Source: JACRBT01 sp964474285 (GTDB taxonomy: Bacteria > Chloroflexota > Dehalococcoidia > Tepidiformales > Tepidiformaceae). Taken from it: 17,166 nt of DNA. The notes under the pieces were generated by a model. That model worked only from the letters and a program-made list of their open reading frames with translations, made no database searches and was not told where the DNA came from. The position numbers and the translations under genes are program-made. The stretch covers positions 1-17,166 of the forward strand of contig CAYYSD010000059.1 in NCBI GenBank assembly GCA_964474285.1. The letters are read 5' to 3'. This document shows positions 1-7,034 of this stretch, piece after piece (position 1 is the first letter of the stretch; every line of letters begins with the position of its first letter).

Positions 1-293
1 ACCTGCCGCTCTACGGCCTGGAGGACCTCGGCTTCTGCAAGCCGGGCGAGGCGGGCGCGTTCATCGCGGCCGGAAACACCCGCCCCGGAGGCAAGCTCCC
101 GCTCAATACGAACGGCGGCGGCCTTAGCTACATGCACTCGGGCATGTACGGCATGTACGCCCTCCAGGAGAGCGTCCGGCAGATGCGCGGCGTTTCGCCA
201 GCCCAGGTGAAGGACGCGAAGATCACCGTCTGCCACGGCGTCGGCGGCATGTTCGCGGCCAGCGGAACGATCATCATGACGAACCAGGCGTAG
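1..293 (+). CDS. Thiolase / SCP-x-type lipid-transfer acyltransferase, C-terminal part
   Basis: This is the last 96 codons of a gene that begins before the window, read in the frame starting at base 3 and ending at TAG 291-293. The protein contains NTNGGGLSYMHSGMYGM, which matches the His-containing loop of the thiolase C-terminal domain, and CHGVGGMFAASG near the end, which matches its Cys-containing loop. It ends TIIMTNQA. These features fit the SCP2/lipid-transfer thiolase branch (acetyl-CoA acetyltransferase family) rather than classical FadA, whose His loop reads GHP. The likely role is thiolytic or Claisen chemistry on acyl-CoA esters, possibly branched or steroid side chains. The missing N-terminus prevents a finer substrate call. 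Confidence 0.85.
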   Translation, partial: LPLYGLEDLGFCKPGEAGAFIAAGNTRPGGKLPLNTNGGGLSYMHSGMYGMYALQESVRQMRGVSPAQVKDAKITVCHGVGGMFAASGTIIMTNQA

Positions 294-306
294 GCACAGT
301 GATGAG

Positions 307-333
307 CGCTGGGTCCTGAGTGCTGAGGAGTAC
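307..333. repeat. Left inverted heptad repeat flanking the S23 gene
   Basis: The stretch reads as degenerate tandem heptamers GCTGGGT, CCTGAGT, GCTGAGG followed by AGTAC. Its core GTCCTGAGTG (313-322) is exactly the reverse complement of CACTCAGGAC at 763-772, on the other side of the four-helix-bundle gene. The imperfect match extends a few bases either way. Confidence 0.7.
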
Positions 334-345
334 GAGGTATCCAGC

Positions 346-735
346 GTGGACAAGTTCGAAGACCTGATCGCGTGGCAGAAGGCGCGGGAGCTGAACCGAG
401 CAATCTACTCGGTGACGTCAACTCCGCCCTTTGCCCGCGATCATGGGCTTCGGAGCCAGGTGCAACGCGCGTCCGTGTCGGTGATGGCGAACATTGCCGA
501 AGGCTACGAGCGTCACCGACTCGCCGAGTTCCACCAGGCTCTCTCCATCGCTAAGGCATCCTGCGCCGAGCTCCGTTCGCACCTGTACGTTGCTCTCGAC
601 GTGGGATACATTCCGGCGCGCGACTTCGAAGTCCTGCTCAAGCAGGCGGAAGAGGTCGCACGGATCATTGGCGGGCTGCGCGCGAGCGTTCAGCGGCGAC
701 GAAACAGCGAGGTCTCAAACGATGGCAGACTCTGA
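346..735 (+). CDS. Four-helix bundle protein (S23 / 23S rRNA-intervening-sequence family)
   Basis: The 129-residue product has the signature of the S23/IVP family (also related to Avd of diversity-generating retroelements): FEDLIAWQKARELNRAIY at the start, then GLRSQVQRASVSVMANIAEGYER around residues 36-58, then FHQALSIAKASCAELRSHLYVA and a GYI turn. Length is typical (about 120). The start is GTG at 346. Family members form pentameric helical barrels with a basic surface, and the molecular role is unknown outside retroelements. The gene sits between inverted heptamer repeats and its last codons overlap the coaE start by 14 bases. No reverse transcriptase or variable repeat is present, so this is not a DGR. 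Confidence 0.9.
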   Translation: MDKFEDLIAWQKARELNRAIYSVTSTPPFARDHGLRSQVQRASVSVMANIAEGYERHRLAEFHQALSIAKASCAELRSHLYVALDVGYIPARDFEVLLKQAEEVARIIGGLRASVQRRRNSEVSNDGRL

Positions 736-1543
736 AAAGACCCCTCAGGACTCAGTACCCAACACTCAGGACTCCGAAGTCGACCGCAGGGGCGAAGGCC
801 CGCTCATCATCGGCCTCACCGGCTCCATCGCGGCCGGGAAGTCGACGGTTGCGGCGATCCTGGTCGAGCGCGGCGCCGTCCACTGCGATGCCGACAAGCT
901 CGTCCACAAAATGTACGACCCCGGCACGCCCGGCTTCGACAAGGTCGTGGCGCATTTCGGCCAGGATGTCGTCGGGCCCGATGGCTACATCGACCGCAAG
1001 ATCCTCGGCGCCAAAGTCTTCGGCAAGCCAGAGGAGATGGCTGCGCTCACGCGCGCCATGGGCAACATCAGCGAGGCAATTCACAACGAGATCCTGAAGT
1101 GGCGCGACACCTTGCCCAACGATGGCATCGCGGTCATGGAAGCCGTCAATCTCCTGGAGCCCGGCTACGCCCACTGGACCGACCAGGCGTGGCTCATCGG
1201 CGTCGACGACGACATCGCGAGGAAACGGCTCATCGAGACGCGGAACATGTCGCCGGAAGAAGCCGAGCAGCGGGTGAAAGCCATGCGCCCGTTCTCCGAA
1301 CGCCAGCCGGGCACGGACTGGTCCTACAAGAACAACGGGACCGCAGAAGAGCTCCGCGCAGTCGTGAACGCAGAACTGGACCGCATCCTCGCCCTCTACC
1401 GCGCCGGGAATCTCCCGGCGAGCGTCTTCGACGCGTGGTTCGAGGATTACAAGGAAAAGAACAAGGAACGCATCGCTGCTGCGGCCGCCGCCCGGGCAGC
1501 TGCCGCAGCGGAGGCCGAGGCGAAGGCCAAGGCTGGCGCGTAG
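722..1543 (+). CDS. coaE: Dephospho-CoA kinase with atypical N-terminus and Ala-rich tail
   Basis: CoaE phosphorylates dephospho-CoA on the ribose 3'-OH, the last step of CoA synthesis, in the cytosol. The 273-residue product has the P-loop GSIAAGKST (34-42), the DAD motif (56-58) of the acceptor site, and a lid region with RNMSPEEAEQRVKAMRPFSER. ATG 722 is chosen because it is the only start in frame before the P-loop, and GAGG lies at 709-712. Two parts are unusual. Residues 7-20 are encoded by the right-hand heptad repeat, whereas CoaE normally starts a few residues before IIGLTGSI. The last roughly 45 residues form a charged, alanine-rich tail (KEKNKERIAAAAAARAAAAAE) beyond the normal fold. 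The function call is firm; the start is less certain. Confidence 0.9.
   Translation: MADSEKTPQDSVPNTQDSEVDRRGEGPLIIGLTGSIAAGKSTVAAILVERGAVHCDADKLVHKMYDPGTPGFDKVVAHFGQDVVGPDGYIDRKILGAKVFGKPEEMAALTRAMGNISEAIHNEILKWRDTLPNDGIAVMEAVNLLEPGYAHWTDQAWLIGVDDDIARKRLIETRNMSPEEAEQRVKAMRPFSERQPGTDWSYKNNGTAEELRAVVNAELDRILALYRAGNLPASVFDAWFEDYKEKNKERIAAAAAARAAAAAEAEAKAKAGA
741..775. repeat. Right inverted heptad repeat, inside the coaE reading frame
   Basis: On the minus strand this reads as heptamers CCTGAGT, GTTGGGT, ACTGAGT, CCTGAGG, the same unit as at 307-333 in opposite orientation. The exact 10-base arm is 763-772. It encodes about CoaE residues 7-18. Confidence 0.7.
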
Positions 1544-1622
1544 ACCGACCGTCGGCCGGGACCACCAGCCTACGTGCATCGCGAGGCTGGCTCAACCTCC
1601 TCAGGTCAACGTCCGTCCCGGC

Positions 1623-1838
1623 TCACGGCACGGTCAGAAACCGCTCGACGAACTCGCGTGGGGTGAACACCTCTCGGGGAACGTGCCGCGTATCCGCAGA
1701 ATGCGCTCACCGGTCACGAGCACCGCGTCATCGTGGGCATCGAGCAGGTCCCACAAGTGTTGATCTGCTGGATCCGGACACGCGATGTTCGAAGGCGGCG
1801 GGACAACCGTCTGTGCCCGATGGAGAATCCGTGCGTGC
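1623..1838 (-). pseudogene. PIN-domain (VapC-like) toxin, 3' fragment with frameshift, cut by assembly gap
   Basis: Reading the minus strand from the gap edge gives VPPPSNIACPDPADQHLWDLLDAHDDAVLVTGERILRIRG. This matches the DP.D...LA..AdAVLVTGD..LL segment holding the distal acidic residues of PIN ribonucleases (TIGR00305/PIN_3 type). The expected ending VFTPREFVERFLTVP follows, but in another frame; the shift lies at or near the CCCC run at 1676-1679. Unshifted, the frame stops at 1634; with one extra C it runs to the stop at 1623. The usual VTGD aspartate is Glu here. The N-terminus is missing in or beyond the gap, and no antitoxin gene is visible. The shift could be real decay or a sequencing error. 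Confidence 0.65.
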
Positions 1839-1938
1839 NNNNNNNNNNNNNNNNNNNNNNNNNNNNNNNNNNNNNNNNNNNNNNNNNNNNNNNNNNNNNN
1901 NNNNNNNNNNNNNNNNNNNNNNNNNNNNNNNNNNNNNN
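1839..1938. other. Assembly gap (100 N)
   Basis: Exactly 100 undetermined bases, the conventional placeholder for a scaffold gap of unknown size. The true distance between the PIN fragment and the VOC genes is unknown, and reading frames spanning it are meaningless. Confidence 0.98.
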
Positions 1939-1976
1939 CGGCGCCCGTCCCGGCGGAACAATGCCGCATGTCCGCG

Positions 1977-1982
1977 TATAGT
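1977..1982 (+). promoter_or_regulatory. -10 box for the VOC pair
   Basis: TATAGT stands 25 bases before the first VOC start codon. A strong AGGAGG ribosome site (1996-2001) follows, 6 bases from the ATG. No convincing -35 element is seen. Confidence 0.45.
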
Positions 1983-2007
1983 GCCGGAGCACGACAGGAG
2001 GACTCGC

Positions 2008-2451
2008 ATGGCCTTTATCGAACTCGATCACGTTGGCGTCATCGCCCACACCTGGGATGACGCCGCGAAGGTGTTGCTGGAACAGCTCGGCCTGGAGGTC
2101 GACCCGAACACGCCGCTTCCAAACGGATCGTATTTCGCCCCCGAACAAACCAACAACTACATGATCAAGGTGGGCAGCGGGAACACACGCGTCGAAGTGC
2201 TCATCCCCCAGGGCAAGACGAGCGGCACGGCGCGCTACCTCGATCGCTTCGGCCCCGGGCTTCATCACCTTGGCTACGCCTGCGAGGACATCGCGAAAGA
2301 AACCCAGCGGCTACTCGACGCCGGGATGCGCCGGGTCGACGTGGCGCGAAACCCCAACCAACGCCCGGGGCGCCTGCCGGCTTCGTTCTTCCACCCCAAG
2401 ACGGCGGGCGGCATTCTCACGGAACTGGTCCTCTACCGGCCCCTGCGATAG
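2008..2451 (+). CDS. VOC-family protein, methylmalonyl-CoA epimerase-like (copy 1)
   Basis: The 147-residue protein has the vicinal-oxygen-chelate fold. It starts IELDHVGVIAHTWDDAA (His8), has RVEVLIPQG in the middle (Glu63), GPGLHHLGYACEDI (His86/His87) and FFHPKTAGGILTEL (Glu139). The GxHHxxxxxxD and HPK..GxLxEL motifs are those of methylmalonyl-CoA epimerase, where one His of HH and the final Glu bind the metal. The family usually interconverts (R)- and (S)-methylmalonyl-CoA in propionate metabolism. With no mutase or carboxylase beside it, the exact substrate is open; glyoxalase-like or dioxygenase-like chemistry is possible. ATG 2008 follows AGGAGG. It is about two-thirds identical to the next gene, a tandem duplicate. 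Confidence 0.8.
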   Translation: MAFIELDHVGVIAHTWDDAAKVLLEQLGLEVDPNTPLPNGSYFAPEQTNNYMIKVGSGNTRVEVLIPQGKTSGTARYLDRFGPGLHHLGYACEDIAKETQRLLDAGMRRVDVARNPNQRPGRLPASFFHPKTAGGILTELVLYRPLR

Positions 2452-2523
2452 CAACGCGGCACACGTTTCTGTCACGCCACGCCGCACTCCGCAGAGTGCC
2501 GGTCCACACGAGGGAGCACATCC

Positions 2524-2967
2524 ATGGGTTTCGTTGAACTCGATCACGTTGGCGTCATCGCCCACACCTGGGACCAGGCCGCCGAAATCCTCCTGGCGAA
2601 GCTTGGGCTCGAACTCGACGAGAAGCGCTCGCCATTGCCCGACGGCGTCTACTTCGCGCCGGAGATGACGAACAACTACTTCGTCAAGGTGGGCATCGGA
2701 AACACCCGCGTTGAAGTGCTCATCCCGCAGGGCAACACCAGCGGAACTTCGCGCTACCTCGCGCGCTTCGGACCAGGGTTGCACCACCTTGGCTACGCGT
2801 GCGAAGACGTCGCCGTCGAGGCCCAGCGCCTGCTCGATTCCGGCCTCAAGCTCATCGATCTCGGCCAGGGCACGGATCCCACGAAGATGCGGGCAGCGTT
2901 TTTCCACCCCAAGAGCGCCGGCGGCATCCTTACCGAGCTGGTCCCCGTCTACCGCGAGCGGGACTGA
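2524..2967 (+). CDS. VOC-family protein, methylmalonyl-CoA epimerase-like (copy 2)
   Basis: This is the second 147-residue copy, starting at ATG 2524 after GAGGGAG. It keeps the same candidate metal ligands: His8 in VELDHVGV, Glu64 in VEVLIP, His87/His88 in GLHHLGYACEDV and Glu138 in GGILTEL. The first hundred residues are highly conserved between copies, while the stretch before the HPK motif (LIDLGQGTDPTKMRA here, VDVARNPNQRPGRLPA in copy 1) and the C-terminus differ. Divergence near the active-site mouth suggests two substrates rather than simple dosage. The 72-base spacer has no terminator, so co-transcription is likely. Methylmalonyl-CoA epimerase is the closest named relative I recognise; the true reaction is not fixed by sequence. 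Confidence 0.8.
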   Translation: MGFVELDHVGVIAHTWDQAAEILLAKLGLELDEKRSPLPDGVYFAPEMTNNYFVKVGIGNTRVEVLIPQGNTSGTSRYLARFGPGLHHLGYACEDVAVEAQRLLDSGLKLIDLGQGTDPTKMRAAFFHPKSAGGILTELVPVYRERD

Positions 2968-3037
2968 GCCCGGACCGTTCGTCCCAGCTCTTCAGGATCG
3001 GCTAACCTTCCTTCCACCGGTTTGACGGAGGAAGCCC

Positions 3038-5335
3038 ATGCCCGACCTCTACATTGGCAAGTCGTTCAATCCCGCCGACAGATCGCTCGGAGAGCGGTTT
3101 CTGCTTGATTCTGGCGACCTGACAACCCACGGGATCGTGATCGGCATGACCGGCTCCGGGAAGACCGGCCTCTCCATCGGGATCATCGAAGAGCTGCTCA
3201 AAGCCAAGGTGCCGGTCATCGTCATCGACCCGAAGGGAGACATGGGCAACCTCGCGCTGGCGTTCGATCGCCTCGCGCCGGAGCAGTTTGAACCGTGGAT
3301 CGACCGTGACGAGGCGGCGCGCGAAGGCAAGAGCGTCGCCGACATGGCAAAAGCTGCCTCGGAGATCTGGACGAAGGGACTGCACGACTGGGGCATCGAA
3401 CCGGGGGACGTCGCGGAGTATGCCCGGGGCCGGCGCATCAAGGTCTACACCCCTGGGGCCACCGCAGGCATTCCGCTCAACCTGATCGATTCGCTGGCGG
3501 CCCCGGGCGTGGACTTCGAACAGAACGAAGAAGAACTCCGCGACGAGATCGATTCGATCGTGACCGCCCTCCTGGGCCTCGTGAAGATCGAGGCCGACCC
3601 GGTCGCCAGCCGGGAGTACATCCTGCTCTTCAGCCTCATTGAGAACGCCTGGCGGCAGAACCAGGACCTCGACCTGCATGCGCTGATCGGGCAGGTCGCG
3701 AACCCCCCGATCGAAAGAGTCGGCGCGCTTGCCGTCGATGCGTTCTATCCGCAGAAAGATCGCAACGCGCTGATGTTCGCGCTCAACAACCTGGTCGCTT
3801 CGCCGCCGTTCGAAGTCTGGCGGCAGGGCCAGCCCGTCGACATCGAGTCGTGGGTCCGCACGCCGGACGGCATCCCGCAGCTCTCGATCGTCTACACAGC
3901 CCACCTCGAGGACGAACAGCGCGTGTTCGTAACGGCGCTCGTCCTGAACAAGCTGAAGACGTGGATGCGCAAACAGCCTGGCACGAGCGAGTTGCGGCTG
4001 CTGTTCTACATGGACGAAATCTTCGGGTACTTCCCGCCGACCGCGAATCCGCCGACGAAGAAGCCCCTTCTCACGCTGCTCAAGCAGGCGCGCGCCTATG
4101 GCGTGGGTGTGCTCCTTTCGACGCAGAACCCCGTGGACCTCGACTACAAGGGGCTCGGCAACATGGGTTTCTGGGCCATCGGCCGCCTCCAGACCACACA
4201 GGACCAGAACCGCGTGAAGCAGGGCATCGAAGCTGCGCTCGAAGACGCCGCAGGCGACATCTCGTTCGAGAACCTCATCGGCGGCGTGCAGAAGCGCGTC
4301 TTTCTGGTGCACGACATCCATCGCAAGCGGCCGGAGCTGGTGAACTCCCGGTTCGCCATGTCCTACCTCCGCGGGCCGCTCACGCGCGAAGAGATCCGGG
4401 CGCTTGGTCCCGAGGTCTCGGGCACGCCGGAGGAGAAGCGGGCGACCGGACCGGCCGCGAAGCCTGCGCCGAGGGCAGAGGCGCACTCCGCTGTAGCGGC
4501 GCGCGCGACATCGCCCGCCCCAACGATGTCTCCTGCCCTCCCCGCTCCATTGAAGCCGAAATACCTGGACCTGCGCGGCGGGAACATCGCCGAACCCTAC
4601 GTCGTCGTGAAGACGGCAGTGCGCTACAAGGCGGGCGGCGTCGCCTCCCACGAACAGCGGCGAACGCTCGCGTTCCGGCTCGGGTCGCATATGACCGCGG
4701 GCGAGCTCCTCGAACAGGAGCCGGACGAAGTCGACGACGAGAGGCTGTCGACAGAAGCGCCGGCGGGGCTGATGTTCAGCGACCTCCCGGCCTTCGTCAG
4801 CGCATCCGACGGAGCAAAGGTGATCGAACGCGTCCTCCGCGACCGCCTCGACGACCGGCTGACGGCAGAACTGCTCTACGACCCGGTCACGCGCAAGTAC
4901 GGCGCACTCGGCGAAGACGAGTACACCTTCGCTGCGCGGCTCGGCGCCACTCCAGGGATCTCCAACAAGCGGCAGGCGCTCGACGCGAAGATCACGAAAC
5001 TCGAACGCGACATCGCGACCAAGAGCGAAGAGATCAAGGGACGGAAGATGGAGAAGTGGCTCTCCGTGGGCACGGCAGTGCTCTCGAACCTCAACGTCTT
5101 CACGGGCAAGTCGCGCAAGGTGAAGACGACCGGCATGGGCGGCGTGCTCAGCAAGAACCGCATGGAGAACACCGCCGAGCAGCGCAAGCAGACACTCCAG
5201 GTCCAGCTCGACGAACTCCGGCGGCAACGCGAAGAGCTCGACGCGCCCGACATCACACGCTTCGAACGCCGCACCATCAAGCCCGCGAAGACCGACGTCT
5301 CCATCGTCCGCTACGACATCGCCTGGGTGTACTGA
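3038..5335 (+). CDS. HerA-type (FtsK/HerA superfamily) ATPase with coiled-coil C-terminal region
   Basis: The 765-residue protein has Walker A GMTGSGKT (36-43), a VIVIDPKGD strand typical of HerA/VirB4-like pumps, Walker B LLFYMDE (321-327) followed by FGYFPP, and STQNP near residue 364. RLQTTQDQNRVKQG further on probably carries an arginine finger. A Pro/Ala linker (about 457-505) joins it to a second domain with predicted coiled coils (about 648-675 and 711-735). The start follows GGAGG. HerA-like hexamers translocate on or pump DNA or protein. The usual HerA partner NurA is absent here, so the role is unknown. The closest annotated relatives would be helicase HerA-domain or DUF853-type proteins. 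It ends 3 bases from the convergent LLM gene. Confidence 0.8.
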   Translation: MPDLYIGKSFNPADRSLGERFLLDSGDLTTHGIVIGMTGSGKTGLSIGIIEELLKAKVPVIVIDPKGDMGNLALAFDRLAPEQFEPWIDRDEAAREGKSVADMAKAASEIWTKGLHDWGIEPGDVAEYARGRRIKVYTPGATAGIPLNLIDSLAAPGVDFEQNEEELRDEIDSIVTALLGLVKIEADPVASREYILLFSLIENAWRQNQDLDLHALIGQVANPPIERVGALAVDAFYPQKDRNALMFALNNLVASPPFEVWRQGQPVDIESWVRTPDGIPQLSIVYTAHLEDEQRVFVTALVLNKLKTWMRKQPGTSELRLLFYMDEIFGYFPPTANPPTKKPLLTLLKQARAYGVGVLLSTQNPVDLDYKGLGNMGFWAIGRLQTTQDQNRVKQGIEAALEDAAGDISFENLIGGVQKRVFLVHDIHRKRPELVNSRFAMSYLRGPLTREEIRALGPEVSGTPEEKRATGPAAKPAPRAEAHSAVAARATSPAPTMSPALPAPLKPKYLDLRGGNIAEPYVVVKTAVRYKAGGVASHEQRRTLAFRLGSHMTAGELLEQEPDEVDDERLSTEAPAGLMFSDLPAFVSASDGAKVIERVLRDRLDDRLTAELLYDPVTRKYGALGEDEYTFAARLGATPGISNKRQALDAKITKLERDIATKSEEIKGRKMEKWLSVGTAVLSNLNVFTGKSRKVKTTGMGGVLSKNRMENTAEQRKQTLQVQLDELRRQREELDAPDITRFERRTIKPAKTDVSIVRYDIAWVY

Positions 5336-5338
5336 GGC

Positions 5339-6373
5339 CTACTCCCGTGCCAGCTCCGCCATCAGCTCGAGCGTGTCATCCTGCTCGGTGCGGATGGTGA
5401 GGCCCGTGGCGCCGGAGTCCGCCCAGGCGACGTAGCGCTCCTTGATGCGCGCCGGCGGCCCTACGAGCGCCATCTCGTCGCAGTACTCGTCGGGGATGGC
5501 CTCCATAGCCTCGCCCTTGCGCCCTGCCAGGTAGAGCTCCTGGATCGTCTTCGCCGCGTCGCCGTAGCCGCGCCGGACCATCATGTCGTTGTGGAAGTTC
5601 TTGTCGCGGTGGCCCATGCCGCCCACGTAGAGCGCGATGCGCGGCTTCATCCGGCGGAACGCGTCGCGAAGGTCGTTCGTCACAGTGACCTGCACGCTCG
5701 CCTGGACTTCGAGGTCGCGGAGCGACTTGCCGCCGCCGGCGCGCTTGAACCCCTCTTCGAGCCACGGCCGGTAGGTCGCCATGCTCCCCGGCACGAAGCC
5801 CAGCGGCAGCCATCCATCGGCGATTTCAGCCGTGAGCTTCACGTTCGATTCGGTGCCTGTGCCCAGCCAGATCGGAAGCTTCGGGTTCGTATGGAGGATG
5901 GACTTGAGCGGCTTGCCGATGCCCATCGCCCCGGGGCCGGTATAGGGCAGCGAGATCTCGCGCCCTTCATGCGAAACATAGTCCTCGCGTTCGAAGATCT
6001 TTCGCATGATCGCGACGTAGTCCTTGATGCGATAGTACGGCCGGCCCCATGGCTGCCCATACCACCCTTCCACAATCTGCGGGCCGGAGACGCCGAGGCC
6101 GCAGATGAACCGGCCGCCACCCGCGAGCGCGTCGACCGTCTGGACCGACATGGCCGTCGCGGCAGGCGTGCGCGCAGCGAGCTGGATGATGCCCGTGCCG
6201 AGCCGGATTTTCTTCGTCAGGGCGGCCAGGTAGGCAAGCGGCGTGATCGCGTCCGAGCCGTAGGCCTCTGCCGTCCAGACCGAGTCATAGCCCAGCTTCT
6301 CCGCCAGGAGCACGCGCTCCACGGGCAGCTTCATGTCCGCTCCGGAATACCCGATGCTCAGCCCCAGCTTCAT
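5339..6373 (-). CDS. LLM-class F420-dependent oxidoreductase
   Basis: The 344-residue protein is a luciferase-like TIM barrel. It begins MKLGLSIGYSGADMKLPVERVLLAEKLGYDSVWTAEAYGSDA, followed by TKKIRLGTGI, a set of motifs seen in F420-dependent family members (the TIGR03559-like group). Later segments include GLGVSGPQIVEGWYG, KLPIWLGTG and AEIADGWLPLGF. Such enzymes move hydride between F420 and a substrate such as an alcohol, aldehyde, ketone or antibiotic; no substrate can be assigned here. F420 rather than FMN dependence is inferred from family resemblance. The ATG at 6373 is preceded by GAGGTGA. A TAGAAT box lies upstream. It is transcribed toward the HerA-like gene. Confidence 0.88.
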   Translation of the reverse strand: MKLGLSIGYSGADMKLPVERVLLAEKLGYDSVWTAEAYGSDAITPLAYLAALTKKIRLGTGIIQLAARTPAATAMSVQTVDALAGGGRFICGLGVSGPQIVEGWYGQPWGRPYYRIKDYVAIMRKIFEREDYVSHEGREISLPYTGPGAMGIGKPLKSILHTNPKLPIWLGTGTESNVKLTAEIADGWLPLGFVPGSMATYRPWLEEGFKRAGGGKSLRDLEVQASVQVTVTNDLRDAFRRMKPRIALYVGGMGHRDKNFHNDMMVRRGYGDAAKTIQELYLAGRKGEAMEAIPDEYCDEMALVGPPARIKERYVAWADSGATGLTIRTEQDDTLELMAELARE

Positions 6374-6403
6374 GGCTCACCTCAAAATCGCGAGAGTGCC
6401 GCC

Positions 6404-6409
6404 ATTCTA
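6404..6409 (-). promoter_or_regulatory. -10 box of the LLM oxidoreductase gene
   Basis: TAGAAT on the minus strand, 30 bases before the ATG, leaving room for the GAGGTGA ribosome site. No clear -35 element is visible. Confidence 0.35.
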
Positions 6410-6423
6410 CGTGGTTCGTGCGC

Positions 6424-6990
6424 CTACGGTGCTTCTGCCGCCGCGATAGAACCTTCGAGGCTTCCCCCAACGCCCACCCTCCCCACCGCCTCCCGCACGT
6501 TCGTGATCCGCACGATGTTGGGGCCTGAAAGCGCCCGGTTGCGCTTCCAGTCGACGACGAACACCTGCGGCAGGATCTCGGAGATCCATTGCGCCGTGAA
6601 CGGGTCGTCTTCGAAATGGGCGATGGGTCCGAGTTCGCCCACCTTGCGCACTTTGAATGCCGCCGGCGTCTCGTCCCAGGCCGGGCGCATGTGAATGAGG
6701 GGCACATCGTGGAAGAAGTGCCGGAACCATTGCTCGGTCAACCCGCGCGCGATCTCGGCCCGCGCCGTGAGCACCTGGCAGTCAAACGATCTCTGCAGCT
6801 CCTTGAAGCCATCGATGGCGCCGGGCATCGGCTTGCGGCCCCAGGCGCGCCACGCCTCTGTCCGCCAGAGGAGGTTCTTGTGGCCCCGTGCATCTCTGCG
6901 CTTGCCCTTTCCCGTGCCGGGATTGATGCCGAACGGCGGTCGGCAAAGGACGCCGTCCAGGTCGAAGGTGAGTAACGGTTTGGCTGCCAC
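6424..6990 (-). CDS. Small HAD-superfamily hydrolase
   Basis: The 188-residue protein has the HAD motifs in order: LTFDLDGVLCRPP with the nucleophile Asp10 and the acid/base Asp12; VLTAR with Thr75; a lysine candidate at 113 or 116; and HFEDDP with Asp128/Asp129. HAD enzymes of this size dephosphorylate small metabolites or nucleotides; the layout resembles 5'-nucleotidase or YqfW-like proteins, but the substrate is unknown. The start is GTG 6990 with a weak AGGA upstream, and an ATG at 6998 is out of frame. It lies behind the LLM gene's promoter and diverges from the TSUP gene with a 44-base spacer. The last residues (GGSLEGSIAAAEAP) look non-conserved. Confidence 0.75.
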   Translation of the reverse strand: MAAKPLLTFDLDGVLCRPPFGINPGTGKGKRRDARGHKNLLWRTEAWRAWGRKPMPGAIDGFKELQRSFDCQVLTARAEIARGLTEQWFRHFFHDVPLIHMRPAWDETPAAFKVRKVGELGPIAHFEDDPFTAQWISEILPQVFVVDWKRNRALSGPNIVRITNVREAVGRVGVGGSLEGSIAAAEAP

Positions 6991-7017
6991 CGGGACATCC
7001 TACGTGCTGGCGCGTAT

Positions 7018-7029
7018 CCGTTCGAACGG
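7018..7029. promoter_or_regulatory. 12-bp palindrome between divergent HAD and TSUP genes
   Basis: CCGTTCGAACGG is perfectly self-complementary and lies in the 44-base divergent spacer, just before the TSUP GTG start. It could be an operator, but TTCGAA-centred palindromes also arise by chance in such DNA. Confidence 0.25.
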
Positions 7030-7034
7030 CGACC

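Noticed and set aside
494..721. Extension of coaE upstream to an ATG at 494
   Set aside because: This part reads through the S23 gene in another frame and gives Ser/Arg-rich sequence without homology; ATG 722 has a ribosome site.
346..735. Diversity-generating retroelement (Avd-like accessory gene)
   Set aside because: No reverse transcriptase, template repeat or variable repeat is in the window; S23-type proteins are common outside DGRs.
1634..2268. Reading frames spanning the N gap
   Set aside because: They join unrelated sequence across 100 placeholder bases; only the PIN-like part left of the gap is credible.
3002..5227. 741-codon open frame on the minus strand opposite the HerA-like gene
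   Set aside because: It is fully antisense to a gene with clear Walker motifs, its product is Arg/Glu/Leu-rich with no domain, and long open antisense frames are expected opposite high-GC coding sequence.
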